DNA of 45,882 nucleotides from Eubacterium sp. (GTDB lineage Bacteria > Bacillota > Clostridia > Lachnospirales > Lachnospiraceae): contig JALERM010000076.1 in assembly GCA_022764165.1 (NCBI GenBank), forward strand, positions 1-45,882, given 5' to 3'. Position numbers and translations under genes: made by a program. Of this stretch, positions 7,993 through 17,121 are shown one piece after another. Within the stretch, counting starts at the first letter, position 1; each line of letters begins with the position of its first letter. The notes under the pieces are model-generated. The model did no database searches, had not been told where the DNA came from, and saw nothing but the letters and a program-made list of their open reading frames with translations.

Positions 7993-8211
7993 ATGGCAAT
8001 TAGTTACAAGAAGCTGTGGAAATTGCTGATTGATAAAGACATGATGAAAAAGGATTTGCGTGCAATGACAGGTGTCAGTACGACAACAATGTCTCGATTA
8101 TCTAAAGATGAAAATGTGAGTACTGAAATTTTATCAAAGATTTGTTCTGCTTTGAGCTGCGATGTTGGAGACATCATGGAGTTCGTTCCTGATAAAAAAG
8201 AGGAACAGTAA
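7993..8211 (+). CDS. Small Xre-family regulator at head of BREX operon
   Basis: 72 residues, essentially one Cro/CI-type helix-turn-helix domain: KDLRAMTGVSTTTMSRLSK is helix-turn-helix and NVSTEILSKICSALSCDVGDI is the closing helices. The C-terminus VPDKKEEQ is short. It starts at ATG 7993 behind GATTGAGGTGAAGAA and lies 14 bases before brxA, so it is co-transcribed. Placement suggests autoregulation of the defence operon. It is not a BrxR/WYL-type regulator, which is the better-known BREX regulator class. Confidence 0.8.
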   Translation: MAISYKKLWKLLIDKDMMKKDLRAMTGVSTTTMSRLSKDENVSTEILSKICSALSCDVGDIMEFVPDKKEEQ

Positions 8212-8225
8212 GGAGGTACGGTATT

Positions 8226-8837
8226 ATGGATCATTCTTATCCTTATATTGCGTCTCTGACCAGAGAACCGTTCCTTTTCTATGAGATGCGTTCCACCGCA
8301 AAGCTAATGGCAGAAGGAAATTCAGATGACACGATTGTAAAACAAATTGTAGAAAAGAATCTTTTTCAGTACCCAACGGAAAAATCTATCACACGAATGG
8401 CAAAAGCCTGCATCAAAAGACTTCGTGCGCTGGAAGATGATACGCTGGTTTTGGCGATTGCATCACAGCCGACTGATGTAGCAAAGCAGATTTGTCTGTA
8501 TGCGTTGATGAAACAAAGCCGACTGGTCTGGGAATTTATGCTGACAGTCATTGGCGAGAAGTACCGGTTAAGGGACATGTCTTTTGGTAAGATAGATTTG
8601 AATACATTTTTTATGCGTTTACAGGAACAGAATGATGCCGTAGCATCCTGGAGCGATACTACAATAACAAAGTTAAAACAGATTATTGCCAGAGTGCTTG
8701 TGGAGACGGAGTATCTCGACAATCTCAAGACAGATCATTTGAATCCAGTATGGCTGCATCCTGTTTTGGAGAATGCCATCAGAAGCAATGGCGATACGGC
8801 GGTACTGCCAGCGTTTAATTGCTTTTCATACACATAA
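8226..8837 (+). CDS. brxA: BREX protein BrxA
   Basis: 203 residues, matching the small all-helical BrxA family (DUF1819): YIASLTREPFLFYEMRSTAK at the N-terminus, then LMAEGNSDDTIVKQIVEKNLFQYPTEKS and WLHPVL near the end. BrxA is a small DNA-binding protein of unclear role that is required in several type 1 BREX systems. It opens the six-gene core. Start ATG 8226 follows AAGGAGGTACGGT. The next gene begins 48 bases later, after a hairpin. Confidence 0.92.
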   Translation: MDHSYPYIASLTREPFLFYEMRSTAKLMAEGNSDDTIVKQIVEKNLFQYPTEKSITRMAKACIKRLRALEDDTLVLAIASQPTDVAKQICLYALMKQSRLVWEFMLTVIGEKYRLRDMSFGKIDLNTFFMRLQEQNDAVASWSDTTITKLKQIIARVLVETEYLDNLKTDHLNPVWLHPVLENAIRSNGDTAVLPAFNCFSYT

Positions 8838-8845
8838 GCGTACAA

Positions 8846-8870
8846 CGAAATGCTCCAGTGAAGCATTTCG
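8846..8870 (+). other. Hairpin between brxA and brxB
   Basis: CGAAATGCT (8846-8854) and AGCATTTCG (8862-8870) form a perfect 9-base-pair stem with a 7-base loop. No T-run follows, so it is not a normal terminator. The brxB ribosome binding site (GTAGGAGGTAGCC) starts just after it, so it may protect the 3' mRNA or tune brxB relative to brxA. Confidence 0.55.
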
Positions 8871-8885
8871 TGTAGGAGGTAGCCA

Positions 8886-9446
8886 ATGAGTGACATAAAA
8901 GAACGCCTGGACAAAGTTCGGGCATTGATTCAGGAGCCAGAGTTTCTGGAAGGCAAGGGACTTAGTAATGAGGTGAATATCAGAATTTTCTGTTATGAAC
9001 CGGAGAAAGAAATGGTGGTTCGGCATTTTGTGAATCAGCTGGAAACCGATCAGTCCTTAGACTGCCATTTGAAGATTTGCAATTTATATAAAACATTTCT
9101 CTCTATCTGCGATGACATGGACATTACAGATGCAATTCCCGAGATGGAAGAAGCTGACGGAAGTGCCTATCTTCTGGAACAGCTTAATTCTGCAATCGGC
9201 AATGGAGAGTTCATTGATAAAATCCAGTATGAGCCGCACGAACTGGGCGATGTGCTGATGCTGACGGGTGTAGGCGAGGTGTTCCCGTTTATGAGAATCC
9301 ATACTTTACTGGAAGCCTTGCAACCGTATTTTTCGGATGTTCCGATTTTAGTGATGTATCCGGGTGAGTTCGATGGTCGTCATGTAAAATTGTTCAACCG
9401 ACTTACACCTAACGATTATTACCGGGCATTCAATGTGATAGATTAA
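8886..9446 (+). CDS. brxB: BREX protein BrxB
   Basis: 186 residues of the BrxB family (DUF1788). Recognisable segments are IKERLDKVRALIQEPEFLEGKGLSNEVNIRIF (residues 3-34), the central GVGEVFPFMRIHTLLEALQP and the C-terminal MYPGEFDGRHVKLFNRL. BrxB is a conserved type 1 BREX component needed for defence; its biochemical role is not settled. It has a strong GTAGGAGG ribosome binding site and lies 14 bases before brxC. Confidence 0.92.
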   Translation: MSDIKERLDKVRALIQEPEFLEGKGLSNEVNIRIFCYEPEKEMVVRHFVNQLETDQSLDCHLKICNLYKTFLSICDDMDITDAIPEMEEADGSAYLLEQLNSAIGNGEFIDKIQYEPHELGDVLMLTGVGEVFPFMRIHTLLEALQPYFSDVPILVMYPGEFDGRHVKLFNRLTPNDYYRAFNVID

Positions 9447-9460
9447 GGGGGAATAAAGCC

Positions 9461-12400
9461 ATGATGATTCGAGATATGTTTGCGGATGATATCAACCGCA
9501 AAATCAATGGTGTAATTAAAGTAGATCAGGCTGCTGACGATGTAATTGAGCAGGAGTTAAATGAATATGTCATTACCAGAGAATTGAAGAAACACTTCAT
9601 TACTTTCTTCAACTATTATGGAGATGCCTTTGACCAGCCTACTGCTGATATGGGCGTTTGGATTTCTGGATTCTTTGGAAGTGGTAAATCTCACTTCCTG
9701 AAAATGCTTTCCTACCTTCTGGAAAATAAAGAAGTAAAAGGCATTCGTAGTGTAGAGCGTTTCCGTAAAAAATTTGAGGATGACCCTGCAACCTTTATGC
9801 TGATTGATCGTGCCACAAAGGGAACAACGGAGACAATTCTGTTTAATATTGATATTGAGGGATTCAGCAATAAAGACAAGACCGCTGTACTTCGTGTTTT
9901 TGCAAAGATGTTCTACAACCATCTGGGATTTTACGGTGAAAATCTGAAAGTTGCCATGATGGAGCGTTATATTGACCAGCAGGGCAAGACTGAGGAGTTC
10001 CGCAGAGTTTTTGAAGAAAAGAAAGGCAAGTCCTGGCTGGAAATGCGTCGTGCCTTTGCTTTCAATGGAAAGTTCATCATCCCGACACTGATGGAAGTTC
10101 TGGACATGAGTGAGGACGATGCCAAAGCATGGTTCAATGATAAAACCGCAACAGAAATTTCTATTGCACAGCTTGTAGAAGATATGAAAGCCTATGTAGA
10201 TACAAAGCCTGCGAACTTTCGTCTGCTGTTTATGATTGACGAGGTTGGTCAGTACGTCGGCACAGATACCGATATGCTTTTGAATCTCCAGTCTTTAACT
10301 GAGAAAATTGGAAGCGAGTGCGAAGGCAAGATTTGGGTGATCTGCACCGGACAGGAAGCCATTGATGAAATCATCAAAGTTCGTGCCGATGAGTTCTCCC
10401 GTATCCAGGCTCGTTTCAAAACAAGATTGAGCTTATCTTCTTCCTCCGTGGATGAAGTCATCCAGAAGCGTATTCTGAAAAAGAAACCGGAAGCAGCCAA
10501 TAATCTGGAAGGTGTTTATGAACAGAATGATTCGGTTCTGCGTAATCTGTTCAGCTTCAATGGTTCGATCTTGGACATTAAAGGATATTCCGGTCCGAGG
10601 GAGTTTACCGAGAACTTCCCGTTTGTTCCGTATCAGTTTATCATCATGCAGAAGGTATTTGCCGAAATCCGAAAGCACGGAAATTCCGGCAAGCACCTCT
10701 CCGGTGGTGAGCGTTCTATGCTCTCTGGCTTCCAGGAAGCTGCACAGAAAATTCAGGAAAAAGACGAGTATGCACTTGTTCCATTCTTCCGTTTTTATGA
10801 TACCGTACATACGTTCCTGGACGGTTCTATCCGCCGAGTGATTGAACGTTGCCAGAAAGCGGCAGACAATGGTGACGGTATCGAACAGCAGGATGTGGAT
10901 GTACTGAAACTTCTGTATCTGATTCGTTATATAGATGATATTCCTTCTAATCTGGACAATATCGTTATCCTTATGGCAGACGATATTCGGGTAGATAAAA
11001 TTATCATGCGTGAAGCAGTCCGTGGATGTCTTGACCGTCTGATGAGCCAGAACTATATCAGCAGAACCGGCGATACTTATAATTTCCTGACCGATGAAGA
11101 ACAGGATATTCAGCGTGAAATCAGAGATACCAATGTGGATACTGCTGCTATCGTAGAACGTATCGCCCAGATGATTTACGGCGATATTTTCACAACCAAG
11201 AAGTTCCGTTATGGAAAATATGACTTTGCTTTCGACCAGATGGTGGATGGCATTACTGTTGGTGTGGCAACAGGCGGTATGCGTCTGCGTTTTCTGACTG
11301 TGGCTACGGATGCCATTGAAAAAACAGATTACCGTCTGATGGCAGAATCCAAAGGCAACGAAGCAATCGTTGTTCTGGCTGATACGCCATACTATGAATC
11401 GTTGGAATCTGCTATGAAGATTCGTAAATATGTAAAGCAGAGAAACGTAAGCCAGCTTCCAAAGAGCGTGCAGAAAATTATCAGCGATCAGCAGGACGAA
11501 GCCGGAAAATATGAGCTGAGTGCCATGACTGAATTGCAAAATGCTATCGAAGGGGCGCAGTTCTATGTAGATGGTGAACATCTGGAAATTAAAGCAGGAA
11601 ATGCTAAGAGTAAGATTGACCAGTCTCTTGAATATCTTGTAGCTCATGTATATAGCAAGCTTGACCTGATTACAGAAAATGCAGGCAGTGATGCAGATAT
11701 CATTGCAATTTTGACAGGTGCGGTAACAGCACTTCCAGGCATGGAACCGAATCGAGATGCTTCTTCTGCTATGGAAGAATATCTGGAAATGCAGGATGCG
11801 AAAAAGCTGCCGACTTCTATGGCAGATGTGCAGAGCAAATACAGTGCGATTCCATATGGCTGGAAAGAAATCGATATTGCTGCGGTTGCGGCACAGCTGA
11901 TTTATTCCCAGAAAGTAACCATCAAGTATGCAGGCAATACCATTCAGCCGAATGATCCGAAGCTGCCGGATATGCTCCGCAAAAAAAGTGAAATCGGGAA
12001 GACTTCCATCAGCAAACGTAAAACCATTTCTGCTACCATGATGCGGGATGTAAAAGCAATGCTCCGTGAGTATTTCGACATTATGGATGTACCAGATGAT
12101 GAAGATGGTCTGATTCGCTTTGTGACTGAGAAATTCAGCGGGCAGCGTGATTATTATGCTTCTCTGGATGCCCGTTATGACGGACATAAATACCCGGATC
12201 GTGCGTTGGTGCAGGAAGCCATTCATCTGATGGATGATGTGCTTTCTCAGAAGAAAGATAACATTGCACTGATTGAGCGTGTGCTGAAAAAAGAGGATGC
12301 TCTCTTTGACAATAAAGAAGCCATGAGTAATGGCATTGAAAACTTCTTCAAAACCCAGGTGACAGTATTCGACCAGGCAGTGCAGTTTGAAAAATCTTTG

Positions 12401-13009
12401 CATGATGACCTTGACCGAATTGCGGAAAATGAGGAAGCGCACAAAGCACTGAATACTATTCGTCTGATTACTATGGTTCAGACTGGAAGCAAGTTCGACT
12501 ACAACCGGATTCGTGAATTGAATCCTTTGATGGATACGGTTCGTACCGCTCATGATAAGATGTTGGAAGAAAAACGTGCAGAGGTTCTGGAAACTGTTCG
12601 TCAGTGTATGGAAGCAACTCACACTGCCGCAAACGGCGATTCCAAGGCATCCCATCTGATTGAGAAATCAGACCGGTATTTCAGCCAGTGCAAGGAGAAA
12701 ATTGCAGAATTAAAGAGCCTTGCTCTTCTGGATGCCATGTTCTTGCCGATGTGCCAGTACAAGGATGATACCGTCAGCCATATCGAAACAGTTCTCGCAC
12801 CTCCGGCTTCAAAGCCACAGGTTCAGACGACACAGACTGGAAAAGAACAGGCGACCGCAAAGAAAAAGGTCGTTCGTGCTTATAACCGTCAGGTAGTATT
12901 CCAGGCAAAGACCTTACAGACGGATGCGGACATTGATGATTATGTAGAGAAGATTCGTTCTCAGCTAAAACAGTTGCTGAAAAATTGCGACGAGATTAAG
13001 CTGAATTAA
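9461..13009 (+). CDS. brxC: BREX ATPase BrxC
   Basis: 1182 residues. Walker A is GFFGSGKS at residues 70-77 and Walker B is LLFMIDE with D260-E261. It begins RDMFADDINRKINGVIKVDQ, a typical BrxC/PglY start. BrxC is the large P-loop ATPase of BREX and acts with PglX, PglZ and BrxB in host methylation and phage exclusion. The C-terminal third is helical and charged, ending QLKQLLKNCDEIKLN. ATG 9461 and the next codon ATG 9464 are both possible starts behind AGGGGGAATAAAGCC. Codon use is more G+C-balanced than in the gene that follows. Confidence 0.95.
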   Translation: MMIRDMFADDINRKINGVIKVDQAADDVIEQELNEYVITRELKKHFITFFNYYGDAFDQPTADMGVWISGFFGSGKSHFLKMLSYLLENKEVKGIRSVERFRKKFEDDPATFMLIDRATKGTTETILFNIDIEGFSNKDKTAVLRVFAKMFYNHLGFYGENLKVAMMERYIDQQGKTEEFRRVFEEKKGKSWLEMRRAFAFNGKFIIPTLMEVLDMSEDDAKAWFNDKTATEISIAQLVEDMKAYVDTKPANFRLLFMIDEVGQYVGTDTDMLLNLQSLTEKIGSECEGKIWVICTGQEAIDEIIKVRADEFSRIQARFKTRLSLSSSSVDEVIQKRILKKKPEAANNLEGVYEQNDSVLRNLFSFNGSILDIKGYSGPREFTENFPFVPYQFIIMQKVFAEIRKHGNSGKHLSGGERSMLSGFQEAAQKIQEKDEYALVPFFRFYDTVHTFLDGSIRRVIERCQKAADNGDGIEQQDVDVLKLLYLIRYIDDIPSNLDNIVILMADDIRVDKIIMREAVRGCLDRLMSQNYISRTGDTYNFLTDEEQDIQREIRDTNVDTAAIVERIAQMIYGDIFTTKKFRYGKYDFAFDQMVDGITVGVATGGMRLRFLTVATDAIEKTDYRLMAESKGNEAIVVLADTPYYESLESAMKIRKYVKQRNVSQLPKSVQKIISDQQDEAGKYELSAMTELQNAIEGAQFYVDGEHLEIKAGNAKSKIDQSLEYLVAHVYSKLDLITENAGSDADIIAILTGAVTALPGMEPNRDASSAMEEYLEMQDAKKLPTSMADVQSKYSAIPYGWKEIDIAAVAAQLIYSQKVTIKYAGNTIQPNDPKLPDMLRKKSEIGKTSISKRKTISATMMRDVKAMLREYFDIMDVPDDEDGLIRFVTEKFSGQRDYYASLDARYDGHKYPDRALVQEAIHLMDDVLSQKKDNIALIERVLKKEDALFDNKEAMSNGIENFFKTQVTVFDQAVQFEKSLHDDLDRIAENEEAHKALNTIRLITMVQTGSKFDYNRIRELNPLMDTVRTAHDKMLEEKRAEVLETVRQCMEATHTAANGDSKASHLIEKSDRYFSQCKEKIAELKSLALLDAMFLPMCQYKDDTVSHIETVLAPPASKPQVQTTQTGKEQATAKKKVVRAYNRQVVFQAKTLQTDADIDDYVEKIRSQLKQLLKNCDEIKLN

Positions 13010-13019
13010 GGAGACGCTT

Positions 13020-13640
13020 ATGGAAGAACTAATTGAAAGGTTGGTTATAGCAGTTGAACAACAAAATACAGCTTTTCCTTGGGATAGCGTGATTTCAGTA
13101 TTAGCACTTATTGCTTCATGGGTCACAATTCTATTTTTGCTCAAGGAGCGTAGCGAGAAAAATCGCCCTTATATGCAAATATCGTTTGAACTTGTTCGCT
13201 CAACTTTAGCATGTGTTGTTTTAAGAAATGTTGGGACTGTTCCGTTAGAAGTGAAGGGTTTAACTTTTAATGAGAACTTTACTAAACAGTTACAAGAGAA
13301 AACACAGAAACGGCTAAAAAAGAAAGAATCAACGAGTATTGTGATTTTCCCTGGTCAGAAATGGATTGTTTCATTTGACACAAATGTTTTTAATATCATA
13401 AATGATTTTGAGGAAAAAACGGTAAGGATTGATTTTAAGTATTCTAAGTACGGAAAAAACAAATCTTACGATGAAAAAATTGAAATTGATTTTTCGGAAT
13501 ATGGCGGATTCTTGAATTATATTTCAGAGGTGGATGAATTTAAGAATAGTGTGGATAATCTGAAAAAATCAATGGAAAGTATCAATAAAGATATTAAAAA
13601 ATTGGCTGTTTTAGTAGAAAATGGAGAAAATTATGGATAA
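13020..13640 (+). CDS. Unknown membrane-anchored protein inserted between brxC and pglX
   Basis: 206 residues. A single membrane helix is predicted by eye at residues 24-41 (VISVLALIASWVTILFLL), followed by the basic stretch KERSEKNRP. A beta-rich domain follows (MQISFELVRSTLACVVLRNVGTVPLEVKGLTF), then a C-terminal coiled-coil tail (NSVDNLKKSMESINKDIKKL). No family is recognised with confidence. The gene starts 10 bases after brxC and its stop overlaps the pglX start by 8 bases, so it is embedded in the operon and translationally coupled. It is clearly more A+T-rich than brxC, suggesting later insertion. A membrane-localised accessory role is inference. Confidence 0.75.
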   Translation: MEELIERLVIAVEQQNTAFPWDSVISVLALIASWVTILFLLKERSEKNRPYMQISFELVRSTLACVVLRNVGTVPLEVKGLTFNENFTKQLQEKTQKRLKKKESTSIVIFPGQKWIVSFDTNVFNIINDFEEKTVRIDFKYSKYGKNKSYDEKIEIDFSEYGGFLNYISEVDEFKNSVDNLKKSMESINKDIKKLAVLVENGENYG

Positions 13641-16600
13641 GAATGCTATTAAAAAATTTGCTGTCTGGGCAAGAACAGAGCTGATTGCCCGTGTTTCACT
13701 CAAAAGCGTGGAATATGGTATCACAGAGGACAATATCGTTGATGCTACAGCTGAGAGTATCAACGGCAAAGTCCTGACTGATGCCGAGAAAAAACAGCGT
13801 CAGGCTCTGATTGCCGAGATTAACGATAAAGGATACAAGCAGGTTATGGAAGAGGTTGCCTACACATGGTTTAACCGCTTTTCTGCCCTGCGTTTCATGG
13901 AGGTCAACGGCTACCTCCCTTCCCATGTGCGTGTATTTACAGACGAGGAGAATAATTTCAAACCGCAGATCATCACCGAAGCCATTCATCTGGATTTGGA
14001 TGGACTGGATATGGAAAAGGTCTATCAGTTGAAAGAAGCTGAAAGGACGGAAGAACTATATAAATATCTGCTGATTGTGCAGTGCAACGCTTTGAATAAG
14101 ATTCTGCCGGGAATGTTCCAGAAAATCAGCGATTACACCGAGCTTCTTCTGCCGGATAATCTGTTGCGTGATGGTAGTGTCATCCAGCAGATGATTGAGT
14201 TGATATCGGAGGATGACTGGAAAGATGCGGTACAGATTATCGGATGGCTGTATCAGTATTATATTGCGGAACCAAAAGATAAACTCATAAATGAAAGAAA
14301 ACAATATAAAGATGAAGACATACCTTTTGTTACACAGTTATTCACTTCGGATTGGATTGTTCGCTATATGGTAGAGAACAGCCTTGGACGTTTGTGGCTG
14401 GAGGGACATCCAGATGTTAAAGAACAGTTTTTGCCGACTGAAGAAGAACAGTCTTACTATGTTGCTGGAAACCGTGATCCGGAAGATACTAAATGGCATT
14501 ACTATCTGGAAGAAGCTGAACAGGAGCGGTCAATGCTGGCACAGTTGGCTGAAATCCGCAAGGAATACGCCACACTGACACCGGAACAACTGAAAGTGAT
14601 TGACCCCTGCTCCGGTTCCGGTCATATTATTGCATATATGTTCGACGTGCTGATGAAAATTTATGAATCATATGGCTATACAACACGTGAAGCAGTGGCA
14701 AGTATTGTAGAGAACAATCTTTATGGTCTGGATATTGATGATCGTGCGGCACAGTTGGCATACTTTGCGGTCATGATGAAAGCACGTCAGTATGACCGTC
14801 GCTTCTTTAGCCGTGGTATTCAGCCCCATGTGTATGCTGTTGTGGAAAGCAACCATGTAGATAAATTTGCGGTAGATTATTTCTGTAATGGCGATGCTAA
14901 ATTGACAGCAGCTATGAATACCATTATCAGCGAATTGCATGATGCAAAGAAATATGGTTCTATTCTGATTGTGACACCGCAAGATTGGTCTGCACTGTAT
15001 GAACGCTTTGCAGAAATTACGGAAGATATAAATATGTGCCGTGAGACAGCATTGGGAGAACTGTATCCGTTGGTGCAAGTGGCGGAAATAATGTCACAAA
15101 AATATTATGTAGTTGTAACTAATCCCCCATACATGAGTGCTACATACATGCCTATGAATCTGAAAAAGTTTATTCAAACACAATATTCAGATTTTAAAAA
15201 CGATTTATTTTCAGCATTTACGAGGAGAATTTTTGAATATGTTGAAGTAAATGGACAAATTGGACTGTTAATGCCATATGTGTGGATGTTTATAGCTTCA
15301 TACGAAAAAATGCGTGAATATATAAATAGTAATGCAAATATAACCTCTCTGGTACAGTTAGAATACAATGCATTTGAGGCTGCATGTGTACCAGTAGCAG
15401 CATTGACTCTTTGTAAAACTAAGATTAGAACTTATGGCGAATATATTAAATTATCAAATTTTAAGGGTGTTGACAGCCAAGAACCTAAAACTTTAGAAGC
15501 TGTTCTTGATGCAAAATGTGGATATAGATTTACATCTACACAATCTGACTTTTGTAAAATTCCTGGTGCACCTATGGCATATTGGGTAAGTGAAAGTTTG
15601 ATAAAAACATTTGAGAATGAAACATTATATAAATATTCCATATCTCCGAGTCAAAATGTAACTGGCAATAATGGAAAATACGTTAGAAAATTTTGGGAAT
15701 TATCTAAAGATAATATTGGAGGACCAGACGACTGGATTTTTTATTGCAAAGGTGGCGGATATAGAAAATGGTGGGGAAATCTTGAAGATGTTGTTAATTG
15801 GACGCCAGAAGCAAGAAATATATATCAATATGGAGATGGAAAACATGCATCTCAAATAATAAATAAAGACTATTGGTATCGAGAAGGTATAACATGGGGA
15901 TTAATTTCTTCAGCATTGCCTAGTTTCCGTGTTATGCCGCAAGGTGCGACATACGATAAAGGTGGATCAACAATAATAGTTGACAAAAATGTTTTTAATT
16001 TTTCCTTAGCATTGTTGAATTCCAAAGTGTATTTATCAATAGCAACAATGCTAAATCCCACATTGAATTTTCAGGTTAAGGATGTAAGAACAACACCGCT
16101 TGTATTAAAGCGTACAAATGAGATTAGTCAAGTAACACAAAATAATATAATACTTTCTAAAAGTGATTGGGATTCCTTTGAAACCTCATGGGATTTCCAG
16201 CACCATCCAGTGATTCGCAAAGTATCCACCATTGTGGAAGCCTTTGACCAGTGGAAGAACGAGGCCGACAGCCGATTCAATCAGCTGAAAGCCAATGAGG
16301 AAGAACTGAACCGTATCTTCATCGACATTTATGGATTGCAGGGCGAGCTGACACCAGAGGTCGAGGATAAAGATGTAACCGTCCGCAAGGCAGACCTTGG
16401 GCGTGATATTCGTTCTTTCATTTCCTACGCTGTGGGATGTATGTTTGGTCGCTACTCTCTCGATGTGGACGGTCTTGCTTATGCAGGTGGTGAATGGGAT
16501 GCCAGCAAGTATACGTCTTTCCTTGCTGATAAGGATAACATTATCCCGATTTGCGATGATGAATATTTTGAGGATGATATTGTGGGTCTGTTCGTAGAGT

Positions 16601-17106
16601 TTGTGAAAACGGTCTATGGTGCAGAGACATTGGATGAAAATCTGAAATTCATTGCTGATGCACTGGGTGGCAAAGGTCAGCCGAAGGATGTGATTCGCAA
16701 TTACTTCTTGAATGATTTTTATGCTGATCATTGCAAGATTTACCAGAAACGTCCGATTTACTGGTTGTTTGACAGCGGCAAGAAGAATGGCTTTAAGGCA
16801 CTGATTTATATGCACCGCTATCAGCCGGACATCATTGCCCGTATCCGTACCGATTATGTGCATGAACAGCAGGCTCGTTATCGTACAGCTATTGCCGATC
16901 TGGAACAGCGTATAGCCAATGCTTCCACCGGCGAGCGTGTGAAACTAAATAAAAAGCTGACTGCTTTGCAGGCTCAAGATACCGAGATCCGTACCTATGA
17001 GGAAAAGATTCATCACCTTGCCGACCAGATGATTTCCATTGATCTGGACGATGGCGTGAAGAAGAACTATGCAATTTTTCAAGATGTTTTGGCTAAAATA
17101 AAGTAA
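13633..17106 (+). CDS. pglX: BREX adenine-specific DNA methyltransferase PglX (BrxX)
   Basis: 1157 residues from ATG 13633. This start gives the usual MDKNAIKKFAVWARTELI N-terminus and has GGAG six bases upstream; an in-frame ATG at 13621 is less likely. SAM-binding motif I is DPCSGSGH at residues 324-331 and catalytic motif IV is NPPY at 497-500, so it is an N6-adenine methyltransferase. It marks host DNA at an asymmetric site and is required for BREX exclusion. The segment after NPPY, about 15130-16190, is much more A+T-rich than both flanks and covers the expected target-recognition part. The C-terminus has a coiled coil (ADLEQRIANASTGERVKLNKK). Confidence 0.95.
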   Translation: MDKNAIKKFAVWARTELIARVSLKSVEYGITEDNIVDATAESINGKVLTDAEKKQRQALIAEINDKGYKQVMEEVAYTWFNRFSALRFMEVNGYLPSHVRVFTDEENNFKPQIITEAIHLDLDGLDMEKVYQLKEAERTEELYKYLLIVQCNALNKILPGMFQKISDYTELLLPDNLLRDGSVIQQMIELISEDDWKDAVQIIGWLYQYYIAEPKDKLINERKQYKDEDIPFVTQLFTSDWIVRYMVENSLGRLWLEGHPDVKEQFLPTEEEQSYYVAGNRDPEDTKWHYYLEEAEQERSMLAQLAEIRKEYATLTPEQLKVIDPCSGSGHIIAYMFDVLMKIYESYGYTTREAVASIVENNLYGLDIDDRAAQLAYFAVMMKARQYDRRFFSRGIQPHVYAVVESNHVDKFAVDYFCNGDAKLTAAMNTIISELHDAKKYGSILIVTPQDWSALYERFAEITEDINMCRETALGELYPLVQVAEIMSQKYYVVVTNPPYMSATYMPMNLKKFIQTQYSDFKNDLFSAFTRRIFEYVEVNGQIGLLMPYVWMFIASYEKMREYINSNANITSLVQLEYNAFEAACVPVAALTLCKTKIRTYGEYIKLSNFKGVDSQEPKTLEAVLDAKCGYRFTSTQSDFCKIPGAPMAYWVSESLIKTFENETLYKYSISPSQNVTGNNGKYVRKFWELSKDNIGGPDDWIFYCKGGGYRKWWGNLEDVVNWTPEARNIYQYGDGKHASQIINKDYWYREGITWGLISSALPSFRVMPQGATYDKGGSTIIVDKNVFNFSLALLNSKVYLSIATMLNPTLNFQVKDVRTTPLVLKRTNEISQVTQNNIILSKSDWDSFETSWDFQHHPVIRKVSTIVEAFDQWKNEADSRFNQLKANEEELNRIFIDIYGLQGELTPEVEDKDVTVRKADLGRDIRSFISYAVGCMFGRYSLDVDGLAYAGGEWDASKYTSFLADKDNIIPICDDEYFEDDIVGLFVEFVKTVYGAETLDENLKFIADALGGKGQPKDVIRNYFLNDFYADHCKIYQKRPIYWLFDSGKKNGFKALIYMHRYQPDIIARIRTDYVHEQQARYRTAIADLEQRIANASTGERVKLNKKLTALQAQDTEIRTYEEKIHHLADQMISIDLDDGVKKNYAIFQDVLAKIK

Positions 17107-17121
17107 AGGAGAGATAACAAA

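Noticed and set aside
10433-12655. A 740-codon open frame on the minus strand opposite brxC
   Set aside because: It lies wholly antisense to a well-conserved ATPase gene, has no ribosome binding site or promoter of its own, and its product is Phe/His/Ile-rich without any recognisable domain. Long antisense frames arise here from brxC codon usage.
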